Shown piece by piece: positions 23,563 through 33,960 of a stretch of DNA of 49,490 nt (position 1 is the first letter of the stretch; each line of letters begins with the position of its first letter). Made by a program: the position numbers and the translations under genes. The DNA is taken from contig NZ_SOFP01000045.1 in the NCBI RefSeq assembly GCF_004402785.1, positions 28,551-78,040 on the forward strand. The letters are read 5' to 3'. The notes under the pieces were generated by a model that did no database searches, was not told where the DNA came from, and worked only from the letters and a program-made list of their open reading frames with translations. The DNA comes from Cryobacterium algoritolerans. GTDB taxonomy: Bacteria; Actinomycetota; Actinomycetes; Actinomycetales; Microbacteriaceae.

Positions 23563-24741
23563 ATGGACCTCATGAACGGCACAGAATCCAACCCCGGCAC
23601 GCCCGGGCATCCCGCACCGAATCGGGCCACCTGGGTCGAGGCCGGCGCGGCGCGGTCGGCGGCCTGGCATTCGGAGAGCGGTTGGGCGCCGCCGAAGCGC
23701 ATTGTCACCGTTGACGACACCCTCACCGCGGATGCCGCCTACCGCCTGGCGAAGGCGGGCACCGGGATGCTGTGGCGCGGCGACTACCTGGGCGCCCGCC
23801 AGCTGCTGCAGGCCCTCGCGCGCCGCGTCGACCGCGGCCGGCACACCCCGTCACCCGATTTGGCGAGCGCGTTCCGCCGCACCCGCACCGAGGCCGTTCG
23901 CCGGGCCCACCTGCTCGGCCTGGTTCTCGTTCCGCTTGACGCCGACTACTCGGTTCCCCTCCGCCGGGCGCCGCAGGTGGCGGATGCCTGCACCGGGACG
24001 TACGGGCCGGCGAGCGAGCCGTCGGTCGTCTCCCTGCGCGAGCTCACCGGCGTGATCGGGGCGCACCAATGGCGCATCGAGGGCGTCGACGTCCCGGCAC
24101 TCGGGGCGCGCATCCACCCGCATTACGGTGTCTTCTCCCCTGTGCGCGGCGAATACCTCGAACTGGTGCGCACGGCTCCGCTGCCGGACGGGACGAGCTC
24201 CGCATTCGACATCGGCACGGGAACGGGCGTGCTCGCCGCGATCCTCGCCCGGCGCGGCATCGCGCGCGTCGTCGGCACCGACCAGGAGCCGCGAGCGCTG
24301 GCCTGCGCCCGGGAGAACATCGCCCGTCTGGGGCTGGCCCGGAACGTGACCATCGTTGAGGCAGACCTGTTCCCGGCCGGCCGCGCGAACGTCGTCGTGT
24401 GCAACCCGCCGTGGATCCCGGCCGCCGCCGTGACCGCGACTGACTTCGCCGTCTACGATCCGGACAGTCGGATGCTGCGTGGTTTTCTGTCCGGGCTCGC
24501 GGAACACCTCGAACCGGACGGCGAGGGCTGGCTGGTGCTCTCCGACATCGCCGAGCACCTCGGCCTGCGAAGCCGGAGTGAACTCCTCGACCTCGTCGAT
24601 GACGCCGGCCTCGAGGTCGTCGCCCGGCAGGACACCCGGCCCGTGCACCGCAAAGCGGCCGACCCGAGCGACCCGCTGCACCTCGCCCGCTCGAAAGAGG
24701 TGACCTCTCTCTGGCGGTTGCGCGCGGCATCCGCGCGTTGA
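23563..24741 (+). CDS. Class I SAM-dependent methyltransferase (PrmC/HemK-like)
   Basis: A 392-aa protein. The C-terminal half holds the SAM fold: motif I FDIGTGTGVLAAILARRG, acidic GTDQEPRALACARENI, and the catalytic NPPW motif in VVVCNPPWIP, which marks N-methyltransferases acting on amide or exocyclic nitrogen. The N-terminal half (TADAAYRLAKAGTGMLWRGDYLGARQLLQALARRV, then a helical linker) is typical of actinobacterial proteins annotated as 50S ribosomal protein or release-factor Gln methyltransferase-like; the target is unknown. ATG 23563 or 23572 could start it. A strong bidirectional hairpin at 24787-24818 ends the unit. Confidence 0.82.
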   Translation: MDLMNGTESNPGTPGHPAPNRATWVEAGAARSAAWHSESGWAPPKRIVTVDDTLTADAAYRLAKAGTGMLWRGDYLGARQLLQALARRVDRGRHTPSPDLASAFRRTRTEAVRRAHLLGLVLVPLDADYSVPLRRAPQVADACTGTYGPASEPSVVSLRELTGVIGAHQWRIEGVDVPALGARIHPHYGVFSPVRGEYLELVRTAPLPDGTSSAFDIGTGTGVLAAILARRGIARVVGTDQEPRALACARENIARLGLARNVTIVEADLFPAGRANVVVCNPPWIPAAAVTATDFAVYDPDSRMLRGFLSGLAEHLEPDGEGWLVLSDIAEHLGLRSRSELLDLVDDAGLEVVARQDTRPVHRKAADPSDPLHLARSKEVTSLWRLRAASAR

Positions 24742-24786
24742 AGCGGCAGACCGGGGCAGTAGCCGCCGGCACGTGCGCAGACAGAA

Positions 24787-24818
24787 AAGGTGGGCAGAGA
24801 AGACTCTCTGCCCACCTT
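24787..24818. terminator. Bidirectional hairpin terminator
   Basis: AAGGTGGGCAGAGA (24787-24800) pairs perfectly with TCTCTGCCCACCTT (24805-24818) across a 4-nt loop (AGAC). It lies between the convergent methyltransferase and PTS genes and is flanked by A-rich and T-rich ends (AGAAAA, TTCTGGTTGT). Confidence 0.88.
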
Positions 24819-24834
24819 CTGGTTGTGTGGTGTC

Positions 24835-26898
<2,064 letters not shown>

Positions 26899-27212
26899 TT
26901 GGTTCTCCCTTTGGTGTGGATGCGGGACGTGTAATTCCCCATGCACAACTCAGTGCACACCGCGGCGGCCGGCTGAGAAGGTGCTGTAAATCTTCACGTA
27001 TCATTAGCAATGGTAACGGTTTTTACAGGGGCGTCGACTACTGCCCACCGGCAACTGAGTCAGCGAATGGCCGCCCCAGCCGACAACCACGGCCCGATTG
27101 CCGCGATGACCAGCCAAACACGCTCACACCCTGACGCGAAGCCGTGCATCGCCGCCCGCCACATTTTCGAAACGGATCCGCTCGGGGTCGCCCGGCAGGG
27201 CACCGGGGCAGG
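26899..27212. other. PTS promoter region with possible operator
   Basis: No gene is supported in these 314 bases. On the minus strand TGTAAA (27025-27030 region) and TAATGAT (about 27003-27009) have -35/-10-like spacing, with AACCGTTACC between them resembling half of a LacI-type site. The short AT-rich patch (26985-27030) stands out from the surrounding GC-rich DNA. A dedicated regulator is inferred only. Confidence 0.35.
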
Positions 27213-27590
27213 TCAGGCCGGCGGATCGACGCGGCGCACCCGCCAGCGCGCCCACGGCCAGACGCCGTCCATCTCCACCTCCAGCGAGAAGCTCAGCAGG
27301 ATGCGGATGATGACGATCCCCGCCAGGCCGAGCACGCTCGCCGTGGTCAGGTCGACCAGGATCGTGCGGATGATGTCGGCCACGATCAGCACCTCCAGCC
27401 CGAGCAGGATGGCCCGGCCGAGGTTGCGGCGAAGCTCGGTGTACGCGCCCTTCCGGGTCGCGGCGACCAGAGCCCGCGGCACCGCGAAGAGGAACGCGGA
27501 TGCCCCGCCGAGCACCATGATCCCGGCCCCGACGGCCTCGACCGCCTGTACGACCGTCCGGATGACTTCTTCGAATACCAGCGTTTTCAC
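27213..27590 (-). CDS. DUF1622 family membrane protein
   Basis: A 125-aa protein with two or three membrane helices. It begins with EEVIRTVVQAVEAVGAGIMVLGG. The family block is LRRNLGRAILLGLEVLIVADIIRTILVDLTTASVLGLAGIVIIRILLSFSLEVEMDGVWPWAR. ADIIRT and LSFSLEVE-DG-WPW are diagnostic for DUF1622, an uncharacterised inner-membrane family. The start is GTG at 27590, which overlaps the stop of a 38-codon upstream frame (GTGA), suggesting translational coupling. A much longer in-frame extension exists upstream but runs antisense through the DUF6421 gene and is not real. Confidence 0.85.
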   Translation of the reverse strand: MKTLVFEEVIRTVVQAVEAVGAGIMVLGGASAFLFAVPRALVAATRKGAYTELRRNLGRAILLGLEVLIVADIIRTILVDLTTASVLGLAGIVIIRILLSFSLEVEMDGVWPWARWRVRRVDPPA

Positions 27591-27703
27591 GTCCGATCCG
27601 TTGGCCGGGGCAGCGCCCCGTAGTGGACGCGCAGCCCGGGGTCCAGGCGCTCGCGCGCCGAGGAGTCGGTGAAGCGCTTCACCACCTGCCGCGCATCCGT
27701 CAC
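27587..27703 (-). CDS. Possible 38-aa leader or small protein coupled to DUF1622
   Basis: A GTG-started frame encoding MTDARQVVKRFTDSSARERL then DPGLRVHYGALPRPTDRT; its TGA overlaps the DUF1622 GTG start. GAGGG lies about 8 nt upstream. Composition (charged, no low complexity) is protein-like and the overlap is the kind seen in coupled operons. No family is recognised. It could also be the C-terminal remnant of a decayed gene, because the frame is closed by TAG just upstream. Confidence 0.35.
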   Translation of the reverse strand: MTDARQVVKRFTDSSARERLDPGLRVHYGALPRPTDRT

Positions 27704-27995
27704 ATCCGTCGCCCTCGCAGGCTAGCCCAGCACGCCGCTTCCCGCCCGGCGCGCACCAGCCGGCGCGCTCCAGCCCGGCCCGCACCGAGAGATCGCCCTT
27801 ACCGCCCGACCGACCGGCGGAAGTGTCAACCTCGACCGAAACGCTCGAATTCGTCAAGATCAGGCCGCAAATCCGGCGATTCGTTGCGAGATATCGCAAG
27901 AAAACGCCGGGGTTGTCCCGATACGCTGGACCATGGCGCTGAAGCCGGCGCCGCCACTGCCGCAACCGCGGCATCCAGGAGGACGGGAGGTTCCC
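27591..27995. other. Divergent region between DUF1622 and DUF6421 genes
   Basis: Apart from the 38-codon frame on the minus strand, no gene is supported. The right part contains the putative promoter of the DUF6421 cluster. There is a less GC-rich patch at 27840-27905 (AAACGCTCGAATTCGTCAAGATC and following). Confidence 0.5.
27922..27927 (+). promoter_or_regulatory. -10 box of the DUF6421 cluster
   Basis: TACGCT lies 5 nt before an in-frame ATG at 27933 and 69 nt before the Shine-Dalgarno-preceded ATG at 27996. Transcription would begin at about 27933, giving either a leaderless start or a 63-nt leader. Confidence 0.45.
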
Positions 27996-29372
27996 ATGTC
28001 GAATTATGTTGCCAACGCGCTGGTCGGTGAGCCCGAGGTTCTCGAGGATGTCGCAGGCTCCGCCGCGTGGCTCCGGCTCAAAACCGCTGCCACCGCCTTG
28101 CAGGCCCTGCAGGTCAAGAACGGCTCGGTCCCCGAGGCCGGCGCGCACGTGGATGCCGCATTCCTCGTCGCGACCATCACCGCGGCCGTCGACGAGCTCG
28201 CCCCGTGGTTCCCGCACGACGCCGCCTACCTCGAGGCGCTCATCCGGGACTTCGGCCGCTGGGCATCGGAGGGATTCAACGAGCCCGACTTCTACGACTC
28301 GCTGATGGCCTTCCAGCCTCAGCTGCACCGGGCCGACGGCATCCGTCACCTGGTCGTGTTCCCGATGTACACCCAGAACGGCAGCACGAACCGCCTGGTT
28401 GAGGCCGTGCTCATCGAGGTCATCTGGCCGGCGTTCATCGACGAGCTGGAGAAGGAGTACACCAACGGGTTGTTCGTTCCGATCCGTTTCCTTGACTTCA
28501 CACCCGGTTACGACACCAACTCGGCTGTCCTGTTCCCCGAGACCGTCGCGATGCGCGAGATCCCCACGTTCACCTGGGGGGCGATCTTCGCCGACCGCGA
28601 GGCCGCGAGGTTCCGCCGGGTGGTGCGAGCGGCAGCCGAGATCACCCGTCTGGACCTGCCCGCCGACGCTGCCGCGCTCATGGACGACCAGCACCTCACC
28701 GAGGAAACCTTCGTGATGTGGGACCTCATCCACGACCGCACGCACATGCGCGGCGACCTGCCGTTCGACCCGTTCATGATCAAGCAACGGATGCCGTTCT
28801 TCCTCTATTCCTTGGAGGAGCTCCGCTGCGACCTGACCGCTTTTCGCGAATCGGTCGCGATCGAGCGCGACGAGGCGGCCAGCCCCGAGGCGCGCAAGCA
28901 CGCGAAACTGGTGCAGTACGCCGTGATCTTCGACCGGATCTTCCGGTTCGCGATCAGCGGCAGCCGGGTGCGCAACTACGACGGGCTCGGCGGCCAGCTG
29001 CTCTTTGCGTGGATGCACCAGCACCACGTACTGCACTGGACCGACACGGCGCTCACCTTTGACTGGGAGGCTGTGCCGGAGGTCGTCATCGCTCTCGGCG
29101 CGCAGATCGACGAGCTCTACTGGGCGTCGATCGACCGGCCGAAGAAGGCGCACTGGCTCGCCGCCTACGAGATGATCGCGACGACCCTGACGCCGAACCC
29201 GGCGTCGACCTGGGCTCGCGGCCTGCCGTTGGAGGTGCTCGCCGGAGCGCCGAAGGGGTACACCGACCTCGTGCTCGACGACGAGTTCCCGCTGTCGATG
29301 TTCTTCGAGGCGCTCGACAAGAAGATGAAGACCGTGATCGAGTCGACAGCCGGGCTCACCGGGCGTGACTGA
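27996..29372 (+). CDS. DUF6421 family protein
   Basis: A 458-aa soluble protein of an uncharacterised actinobacterial family that I recognise by its overall sequence (SNYVANALVGEPEVLEDVAGS, FDFTPGYDTNSAVLFPETVAMREIPTFTWGAIFADREAARFRRV). It has no signal peptide or membrane helix. Clustered possible metal ligands are H246-D-R-T-H250, E274-E275-L-x-x-D and H341-Q-H-H344, together resembling a His/Glu metal site; this is inference. ATG 27996 follows GGGAGG; an in-frame ATG at 27933 right behind a -10 box is the alternative. Its end overlaps the next gene (an SDR) by 8 nt, so the two are coupled and probably act together. Confidence 0.8.
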   Translation: MSNYVANALVGEPEVLEDVAGSAAWLRLKTAATALQALQVKNGSVPEAGAHVDAAFLVATITAAVDELAPWFPHDAAYLEALIRDFGRWASEGFNEPDFYDSLMAFQPQLHRADGIRHLVVFPMYTQNGSTNRLVEAVLIEVIWPAFIDELEKEYTNGLFVPIRFLDFTPGYDTNSAVLFPETVAMREIPTFTWGAIFADREAARFRRVVRAAAEITRLDLPADAAALMDDQHLTEETFVMWDLIHDRTHMRGDLPFDPFMIKQRMPFFLYSLEELRCDLTAFRESVAIERDEAASPEARKHAKLVQYAVIFDRIFRFAISGSRVRNYDGLGGQLLFAWMHQHHVLHWTDTALTFDWEAVPEVVIALGAQIDELYWASIDRPKKAHWLAAYEMIATTLTPNPASTWARGLPLEVLAGAPKGYTDLVLDDEFPLSMFFEALDKKMKTVIESTAGLTGRD

Positions 29373-30117
29373 ACGGCCTGAAGAAACCGCGGGGTCGGCG
29401 TCCGCCGCCGGCCCCGCGGTCGGGCGCATCGCCGCCTACCCTCCCGAGGAGGACGCCGACGCCAGCACCGTCGCCGGGCGTATCGTGCTCGTCGCCGGTG
29501 CGACCAGCGCCGCGGGCCTGGCCGTCGTGTCGGCCCTCACCCGGGCTGGTGCCGGCGTGATCGCGGTAGGTTCTAACGCGGAACGACTACGAGCGCTGCG
29601 GGCCGCCGCCCCCGCGGCGGTGACCTACCAGTGCGATCTGGCCGACTTCGCGGCCGTGACCGGTCTCGCCGCGGTGGTGCACGCCGAACACGGCCCGATT
29701 GACGGCCTCATCCACCTGGTCGGCGGCTGGCGTGGCGGCGGCGGCCTCGCCGGGCAGGGCGACGACGACTGGGACTTCCTGCACCGCAACGTCGTGACCA
29801 CCCTCCGCAACACGACCCGCGCCTTCAACGCCGACCTCCTCGCCTCCCCGGCGGGGCGCCTCGCGATCGTCTCCTCCGTGTCGGTCGACAACCCGGTCGC
29901 CGGCGGGGCGAACTACGCCGCCGCGAAGGCGGCCGCCGAGACCTGGACCCGCGCCGTCGGCCAGGGCTTCCGTAAGGCAGCAGCACCGGCCGCCGCCGTC
30001 GTCTTCGTCGTCAAGGGCCTCGAGGGGCTCGAGACCGAGCTCGCGGCCCGCGTCGTCGCCCTCTGGGACACGGATGCCGCCGCCCTGGACAACACCCGGG
30101 TGTTCCTGGCGCCCTGA
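29365..30117 (+). CDS. SDR family oxidoreductase coupled to DUF6421
   Basis: A 250-aa short-chain dehydrogenase. The cofactor loop reads VLVAGATSAAGLAVVSAL, an A-G-A-T-S-A-A-G variant of T-G-x3-G-x-G. The core continues with CDLADFAAVTGL, HLVGGWRGGGGL in the place of NNAG, VSSVSVDNPVAGGANYAAAKAAAETWTRAV with the catalytic Tyr-Lys, and a short C-terminus. NNAG replaced by H-L-V-G-G-W is seen in divergent SDRs and implies an atypical substrate. An N-terminal extension of about 30 residues precedes the Rossmann strand. GTG 29365 overlaps the DUF6421 stop. Confidence 0.82.
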   Translation: MTERPEETAGSASAAGPAVGRIAAYPPEEDADASTVAGRIVLVAGATSAAGLAVVSALTRAGAGVIAVGSNAERLRALRAAAPAAVTYQCDLADFAAVTGLAAVVHAEHGPIDGLIHLVGGWRGGGGLAGQGDDDWDFLHRNVVTTLRNTTRAFNADLLASPAGRLAIVSSVSVDNPVAGGANYAAAKAAAETWTRAVGQGFRKAAAPAAAVVFVVKGLEGLETELAARVVALWDTDAAALDNTRVFLAP

Positions 30118-30185
30118 CCTCGGTCACATTCCCCCCGCGTTCGGTCGGGTTCGACCCGCAGTCTGCACAGAATCGAAGGAGCTTG

Positions 30186-31271
30186 ATGCGCGAAGATGGA
30201 GGGGTGACTCAACTCCATGACCTCAACTCGCGCGGTTTCGCCTCGGACAACTATTCGGGAGTGCATCCCGAGATCCTCGAGGCAATCACCCGGGCGAATG
30301 GCGCACACCAGATCGCCTACGGCGAAGACCTCTACACGGCCAGACTGCAGGAGGTCTTCGCGGAGCATTTCGGAGACGGCGTCGAAGCGTTCCCGGTGTT
30401 CAACGGCACCGGCGCAAACGTGATCGGGCTGCAGTCGATGCTGCCGCGCTGGGGCGCGGTCGTCTGCGCGTCGACCGCGCACATCAATTCCGATGAGGCA
30501 GGGGCGCCGGAAAAGGTCGCGGGCATCAAGCTGCTCACCGTGGACACCCCCGACGGAAAGCTCACCCCGGCGTTGATCGACCAGCAGGCCTGGGGCTGGG
30601 GCGACGAGCACCGCGCCCAGCCGCTCGTCGTATCGATCACCCAGACCACGGAGCTCGGCACCGCGTACACCGTCCCGGAGGTGCGGGCCATCGCCGAGCA
30701 CGCACACGCGCACGGCATGATGCTGCACATGGACGGCGCGCGGCTCTCCAACGCCGCGGCCTCGCTCGGGCTGCCGTTCAGGGCCTTCACCCGCGACGCC
30801 GGCGTCGACGTGCTCAGTTTCGGCGGCACCAAGAACGGCATGATGTACGGCGAATGCATCGTGGTGCTGAACCCGAACGCATCCGCCGGCCTGATCTACC
30901 TGCGCAAGCTGAATATGCAGCTCGCCTCGAAGATGCGGTTCATCTCGGCCCAGCTGATCGCGCTGCTCGAGAACGACCTCTGGCTGCGCAACGCCGGCCA
31001 CGCCAATCAGATGGCCGCCCGGTTGCGCGCCGCCCTCGAAGCTGGGATGGTGGACGGCTCGATCCGGGGCGTCAGCTTCAGCCAGGCCACCCAGTCCAAC
31101 GCCGTGTTCGCGGTTGTTCCCGCCGGGGTCGCCGACCGCCTTCGTGAGTCGTTCCGTTTCTACGACTGGGATGCGGCCCGGAATGAGGTGCGCTGGATGT
31201 GCGGCTTCGACACCACCGAAGCGGACATCGATGCGTTCATCGTCGCCCTGAAAGATGAGTTGAGCGCCTGA
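30186..31271 (+). CDS. Low-specificity L-threonine aldolase-like PLP enzyme
   Basis: A 361-aa fold-type I PLP enzyme of the beta-eliminating lyase/threonine aldolase family, which cleaves L-threonine or L-allo-threonine to glycine and acetaldehyde. It shows FASDNYSGVHPEIL, AYGEDLYTARL, VFNGTGANVIGL, the PLP-stacking CASTAHINSDEAGAPE, MLHMDGARLSNAAASLG (Asp-Ala-Arg) and the Schiff-base Lys in SFGGTKNGMMYGE. ATG 30186 has AAGGAG 4 nt upstream; a GTG at 30204 after GGAGG is the alternative. Its stop overlaps the start of the acyl-CoA ligase gene by one base. It follows the SDR after 68 nt. Confidence 0.88.
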   Translation: MREDGGVTQLHDLNSRGFASDNYSGVHPEILEAITRANGAHQIAYGEDLYTARLQEVFAEHFGDGVEAFPVFNGTGANVIGLQSMLPRWGAVVCASTAHINSDEAGAPEKVAGIKLLTVDTPDGKLTPALIDQQAWGWGDEHRAQPLVVSITQTTELGTAYTVPEVRAIAEHAHAHGMMLHMDGARLSNAAASLGLPFRAFTRDAGVDVLSFGGTKNGMMYGECIVVLNPNASAGLIYLRKLNMQLASKMRFISAQLIALLENDLWLRNAGHANQMAARLRAALEAGMVDGSIRGVSFSQATQSNAVFAVVPAGVADRLRESFRFYDWDAARNEVRWMCGFDTTEADIDAFIVALKDELSA

Positions 31272-32962
31272 TGAACGTGTTCGCGAACAAGCCATGGCTC
31301 GGTTCCTATGCTCCAGGTGTGCCTGCGACCATCACCGAGCCGACCGAGACCCTCGTCGACATGATCGAGAAGTCGGTGCGGCGGTTCGCGGGCGACGTTG
31401 CGCTCGACTTCTTCGGCGCCACCACCCGCTACGCCGAACTGGGCGAGCAGATCTCCCGGGTGGCCAACGGGCTGCTGCGGCTCGGCGTGAAACCCGGCGA
31501 CCGGGTGGCCCTCGTACTGCCGAACTGCCCCCAGCACGTGGTGGCGTTCTACGCCGTGCTCCGGCTCGGCGCGATCGTGGTCGAGCACAACCCGCTTTAC
31601 ACCGAGCGTGAACTGCGGCACCAGTTCGAGGACCACGGCGCCACCGTCGCCGTGGTCTGGGACAAGGTCTACGGAACCATACGCGACTTCCCGGCAGACA
31701 TGGGGCTGCGCTCCGTCATCGCCGTCGACCTGACAGAAGCGATGCCCTTGGGCAAACGCGTGGCCCTGCGGCTGCCCGTGGGCAAGGCCAGGGCCGCCCG
31801 GAGCGCTCTCACCGTGAACTCACTACCCAAGGGCGCGATCGAATGGTCGTCGCTGGTCGGTTCTCGCAGGCTCCGGCACAACCACCCGCGGCCGAAGATC
31901 GACGACACCGCCGCTCTCCAGTACACCAGCGGCACGACCGGCAACCCCAAGGGCGCCATCCTCAGCCACTTCAACCTGCGCGCCAACGCCCTCCAGGGCG
32001 AGGCGTGGGTGCCGGGCCTGCACGTGGGCGAAGAGGTGTTCTACGCGGTGCTGCCGATGTTCCACGCGTACGGTCTCACCCTGTGCCTGACCTTCGCAAT
32101 GGCCACCGGGGCCAGGCTCGTGCTGTTCCCCAAGTTCGACGAGCGGTTACTGCTCGACGCGGCCCGCCGCACCCCGCCAACGTTCATGCCCGCGGTCCCG
32201 CCGATCTACGACCGGCTGGTCAGGGCGGCCGCGGAACGCAAGGTGAGCCTGCGCAGCATCCGCTTCGCCATTTCGGGCGCGATGAGCCTGCCGGTGTCGA
32301 TCGTCGAACGCTGGGAGGCCGCAACCGGCGGCCTGCTGGTCGAGGGCTACGGCATGACCGAGGCATCACCGATTGCCGTCGGCAACCCGATGGGTCCCAC
32401 CCGGCGGCCCGGCACGGTCGGCGTGCCGTTCCCGAGCACGGAGATCCGGGTGGTCGACCCGGCCGACCCGACCATCGACCGGGGTATCGAGGAGGAGGGC
32501 GAGCTGCACATCCGCGGCCCGCAGGTCTTCTCCGGCTACTGGGACCAGCCGAGCGAGAGCGCGAAGGTGCTGCTCGAGGGCGGTTGGCTGCGCACCGGAG
32601 ACATCGTTCGGGTCTCTGCCGACGGCTTCATCACCGTCGTCGACCGGATCAAGGAACTGATCATCACGGGCGGTTTCAACGTGTCACCTTCCGAGGTCGA
32701 GGCGGCGCTGCTTTCGCACCCGGACGTCGCGGACGCCGCCACGGTCGGTCTGCCGAGCCGGAACGGCGGCGAAGACGTCGTGGCCGCGGTCGTGCTCAGC
32801 GAGGGAGCCGTTCTCGACGTCGAGGAGCTGCGCACCTACTGCCGCACCCGGCTCTCCGCCTACAAGGTTCCACGCAACATCGTGCAGGTCGACGAGCTCC
32901 CCCGCTCCCTGGTCGGCAAGGTGCTCCGCCGCGAGGTGCGCGCCAACCTCACCGCCCCGTAG
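31271..32962 (+). CDS. fadD: Long-chain fatty acid-CoA ligase (AMP-forming)
   Basis: A 563-aa ANL-superfamily enzyme that activates a carboxylate as an acyl-adenylate and transfers it to CoA. The P-loop-like AMP motif YTSGTTGNPKGA begins at residue 218; other blocks are YGMTEASP (A5), ELHIRGPQVFSGYWDQP, GWLRTGDIV, DRIKELIITGGFNVSPSEVEAALL and the catalytic Lys near the C-terminus in LPRSLVGKVLRREVR. The length and N-terminus match FadD-like long-chain ligases. Translationally coupled (TGATG) to the threonine aldolase gene. A 22-bp palindrome follows the gene. Confidence 0.88.
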   Translation: MNVFANKPWLGSYAPGVPATITEPTETLVDMIEKSVRRFAGDVALDFFGATTRYAELGEQISRVANGLLRLGVKPGDRVALVLPNCPQHVVAFYAVLRLGAIVVEHNPLYTERELRHQFEDHGATVAVVWDKVYGTIRDFPADMGLRSVIAVDLTEAMPLGKRVALRLPVGKARAARSALTVNSLPKGAIEWSSLVGSRRLRHNHPRPKIDDTAALQYTSGTTGNPKGAILSHFNLRANALQGEAWVPGLHVGEEVFYAVLPMFHAYGLTLCLTFAMATGARLVLFPKFDERLLLDAARRTPPTFMPAVPPIYDRLVRAAAERKVSLRSIRFAISGAMSLPVSIVERWEAATGGLLVEGYGMTEASPIAVGNPMGPTRRPGTVGVPFPSTEIRVVDPADPTIDRGIEEEGELHIRGPQVFSGYWDQPSESAKVLLEGGWLRTGDIVRVSADGFITVVDRIKELIITGGFNVSPSEVEAALLSHPDVADAATVGLPSRNGGEDVVAAVVLSEGAVLDVEELRTYCRTRLSAYKVPRNIVQVDELPRSLVGKVLRREVRANLTAP

Positions 32963-33018
32963 CCGCCCGCCGCTCCCCCAACCCGGCGCCCCTCCCTCCC
33001 GACTCCCTAGATTCCAAT

Positions 33019-33078
33019 CGCGAGAGTGCACTTTTCGCCCTCTCACGCCTCCCGACGGGCGAAAAGTGCACTCTCGCG
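33019..33078. repeat. 22-bp perfect palindromic element, copy 1
   Basis: CGCGAGAGTGCACTTTTCGC-CC (33019-33040) pairs without mismatch with 33057-33078 across a 16-nt loop. It lies 57 nt after fadD. A related element is at 36539-36598. Confidence 0.93.
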
Positions 33079-33207
33079 GCCAGGAACGTCACGTGACGGG
33101 ATTGTTGATGCAGGTGCATGGAATAGAGGGAATAGACGGCGAACGGATGCGTTGAAGCTCGTGGGTCAGCGTTGCCCTGATTCCTCCTCCCAGCGAAAGA
33201 CGGGCCC

Positions 33208-33801
33208 ATGACCCTCATCACCGATACCATCAGCCGCGCGGCCGACACCGCGTCGCCGATCCTTCCCGTGCTCGCCGGCCGCTGGAGCCCGCGTGGCTTC
33301 GACTCGTCCGCCGTGATCGACGAGTCCACCCTCACCACCGTGCTCGAGGCCGCCCGCTGGGCGCCGTCGGCAAGCAACCTGCAGCCGGCGCGTTACATCG
33401 TCGCCCGCCGCGGTTCCGCGAGCTTCGCGAAGATCCACGCCACCCTGATGGGCTTCAACCGAGCGTGGGCGGATGCCGCATCCGTCTTGATTGTCAACGT
33501 CGCGAACCTGCCCATCGACGAGACCCGTGAGAACCCGTGGGCCAGGTATGACCTCGGCCAGGCAGTGGCGCACCTCACGATCCAGGCGCAGCACGAGGGC
33601 CTGCACACCCACCAGCTCGGCGGTTTCGACGCTCCAGCGCTCGCCCAGGCGTTCGGCCTCGGCGACGACCAGGCCGTCGTCTCCGTCACCGTGCTCGGTG
33701 TGCTCGGCGACCCCGACGCTCTCTCCCCTGAGCTCCTCGAACGCGAACGCTCCCCGCGCATCCGCAAGCCCCTCGCCGAACTCCTCCTCGTCAACGACTG
33801 A
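33208..33801 (+). CDS. Nitroreductase family protein
   Basis: A 197-aa FMN-dependent oxidoreductase of the nitroreductase fold, acting as a homodimer that reduces nitro groups, quinones or flavins with NAD(P)H. Landmarks are LAGRWSPRGFDSSAVIDESTLTTVLEAARWAPSASNLQPARYIVARR (phosphate-binding Arg and S-x-x-N-x-Q-P) and RYDLGQAVAHLTIQAQHEGLHTHQLGGFD. It is full length. ATG 33208 is preceded by a weak purine run (GCGAAAGACGGGCCC). It is 159 nt upstream of an FAD oxidoreductase gene. Confidence 0.87.
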   Translation: MTLITDTISRAADTASPILPVLAGRWSPRGFDSSAVIDESTLTTVLEAARWAPSASNLQPARYIVARRGSASFAKIHATLMGFNRAWADAASVLIVNVANLPIDETRENPWARYDLGQAVAHLTIQAQHEGLHTHQLGGFDAPALAQAFGLGDDQAVVSVTVLGVLGDPDALSPELLERERSPRIRKPLAELLLVND

Positions 33802-33960
33802 CCTTCTGCCGGAGTCCCCGTTCGGGCCCGGCACGGCCCGGCCCGATGGGCAACGGCGCGGCTCAGTATCTGTACAGTCCCGTCGGGTAAGAAAGAGATC
33901 CGATTGTCTCTCCCCTGTATCCGCGGGCGAGACCAGCAGCGACCCAGCGCGGAGAACTCA

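Noticed and set aside
27213..29429. 738-codon minus-strand open frame
   Set aside because: Only its last 125 codons (DUF1622) are real; the rest is antisense to DUF6421.
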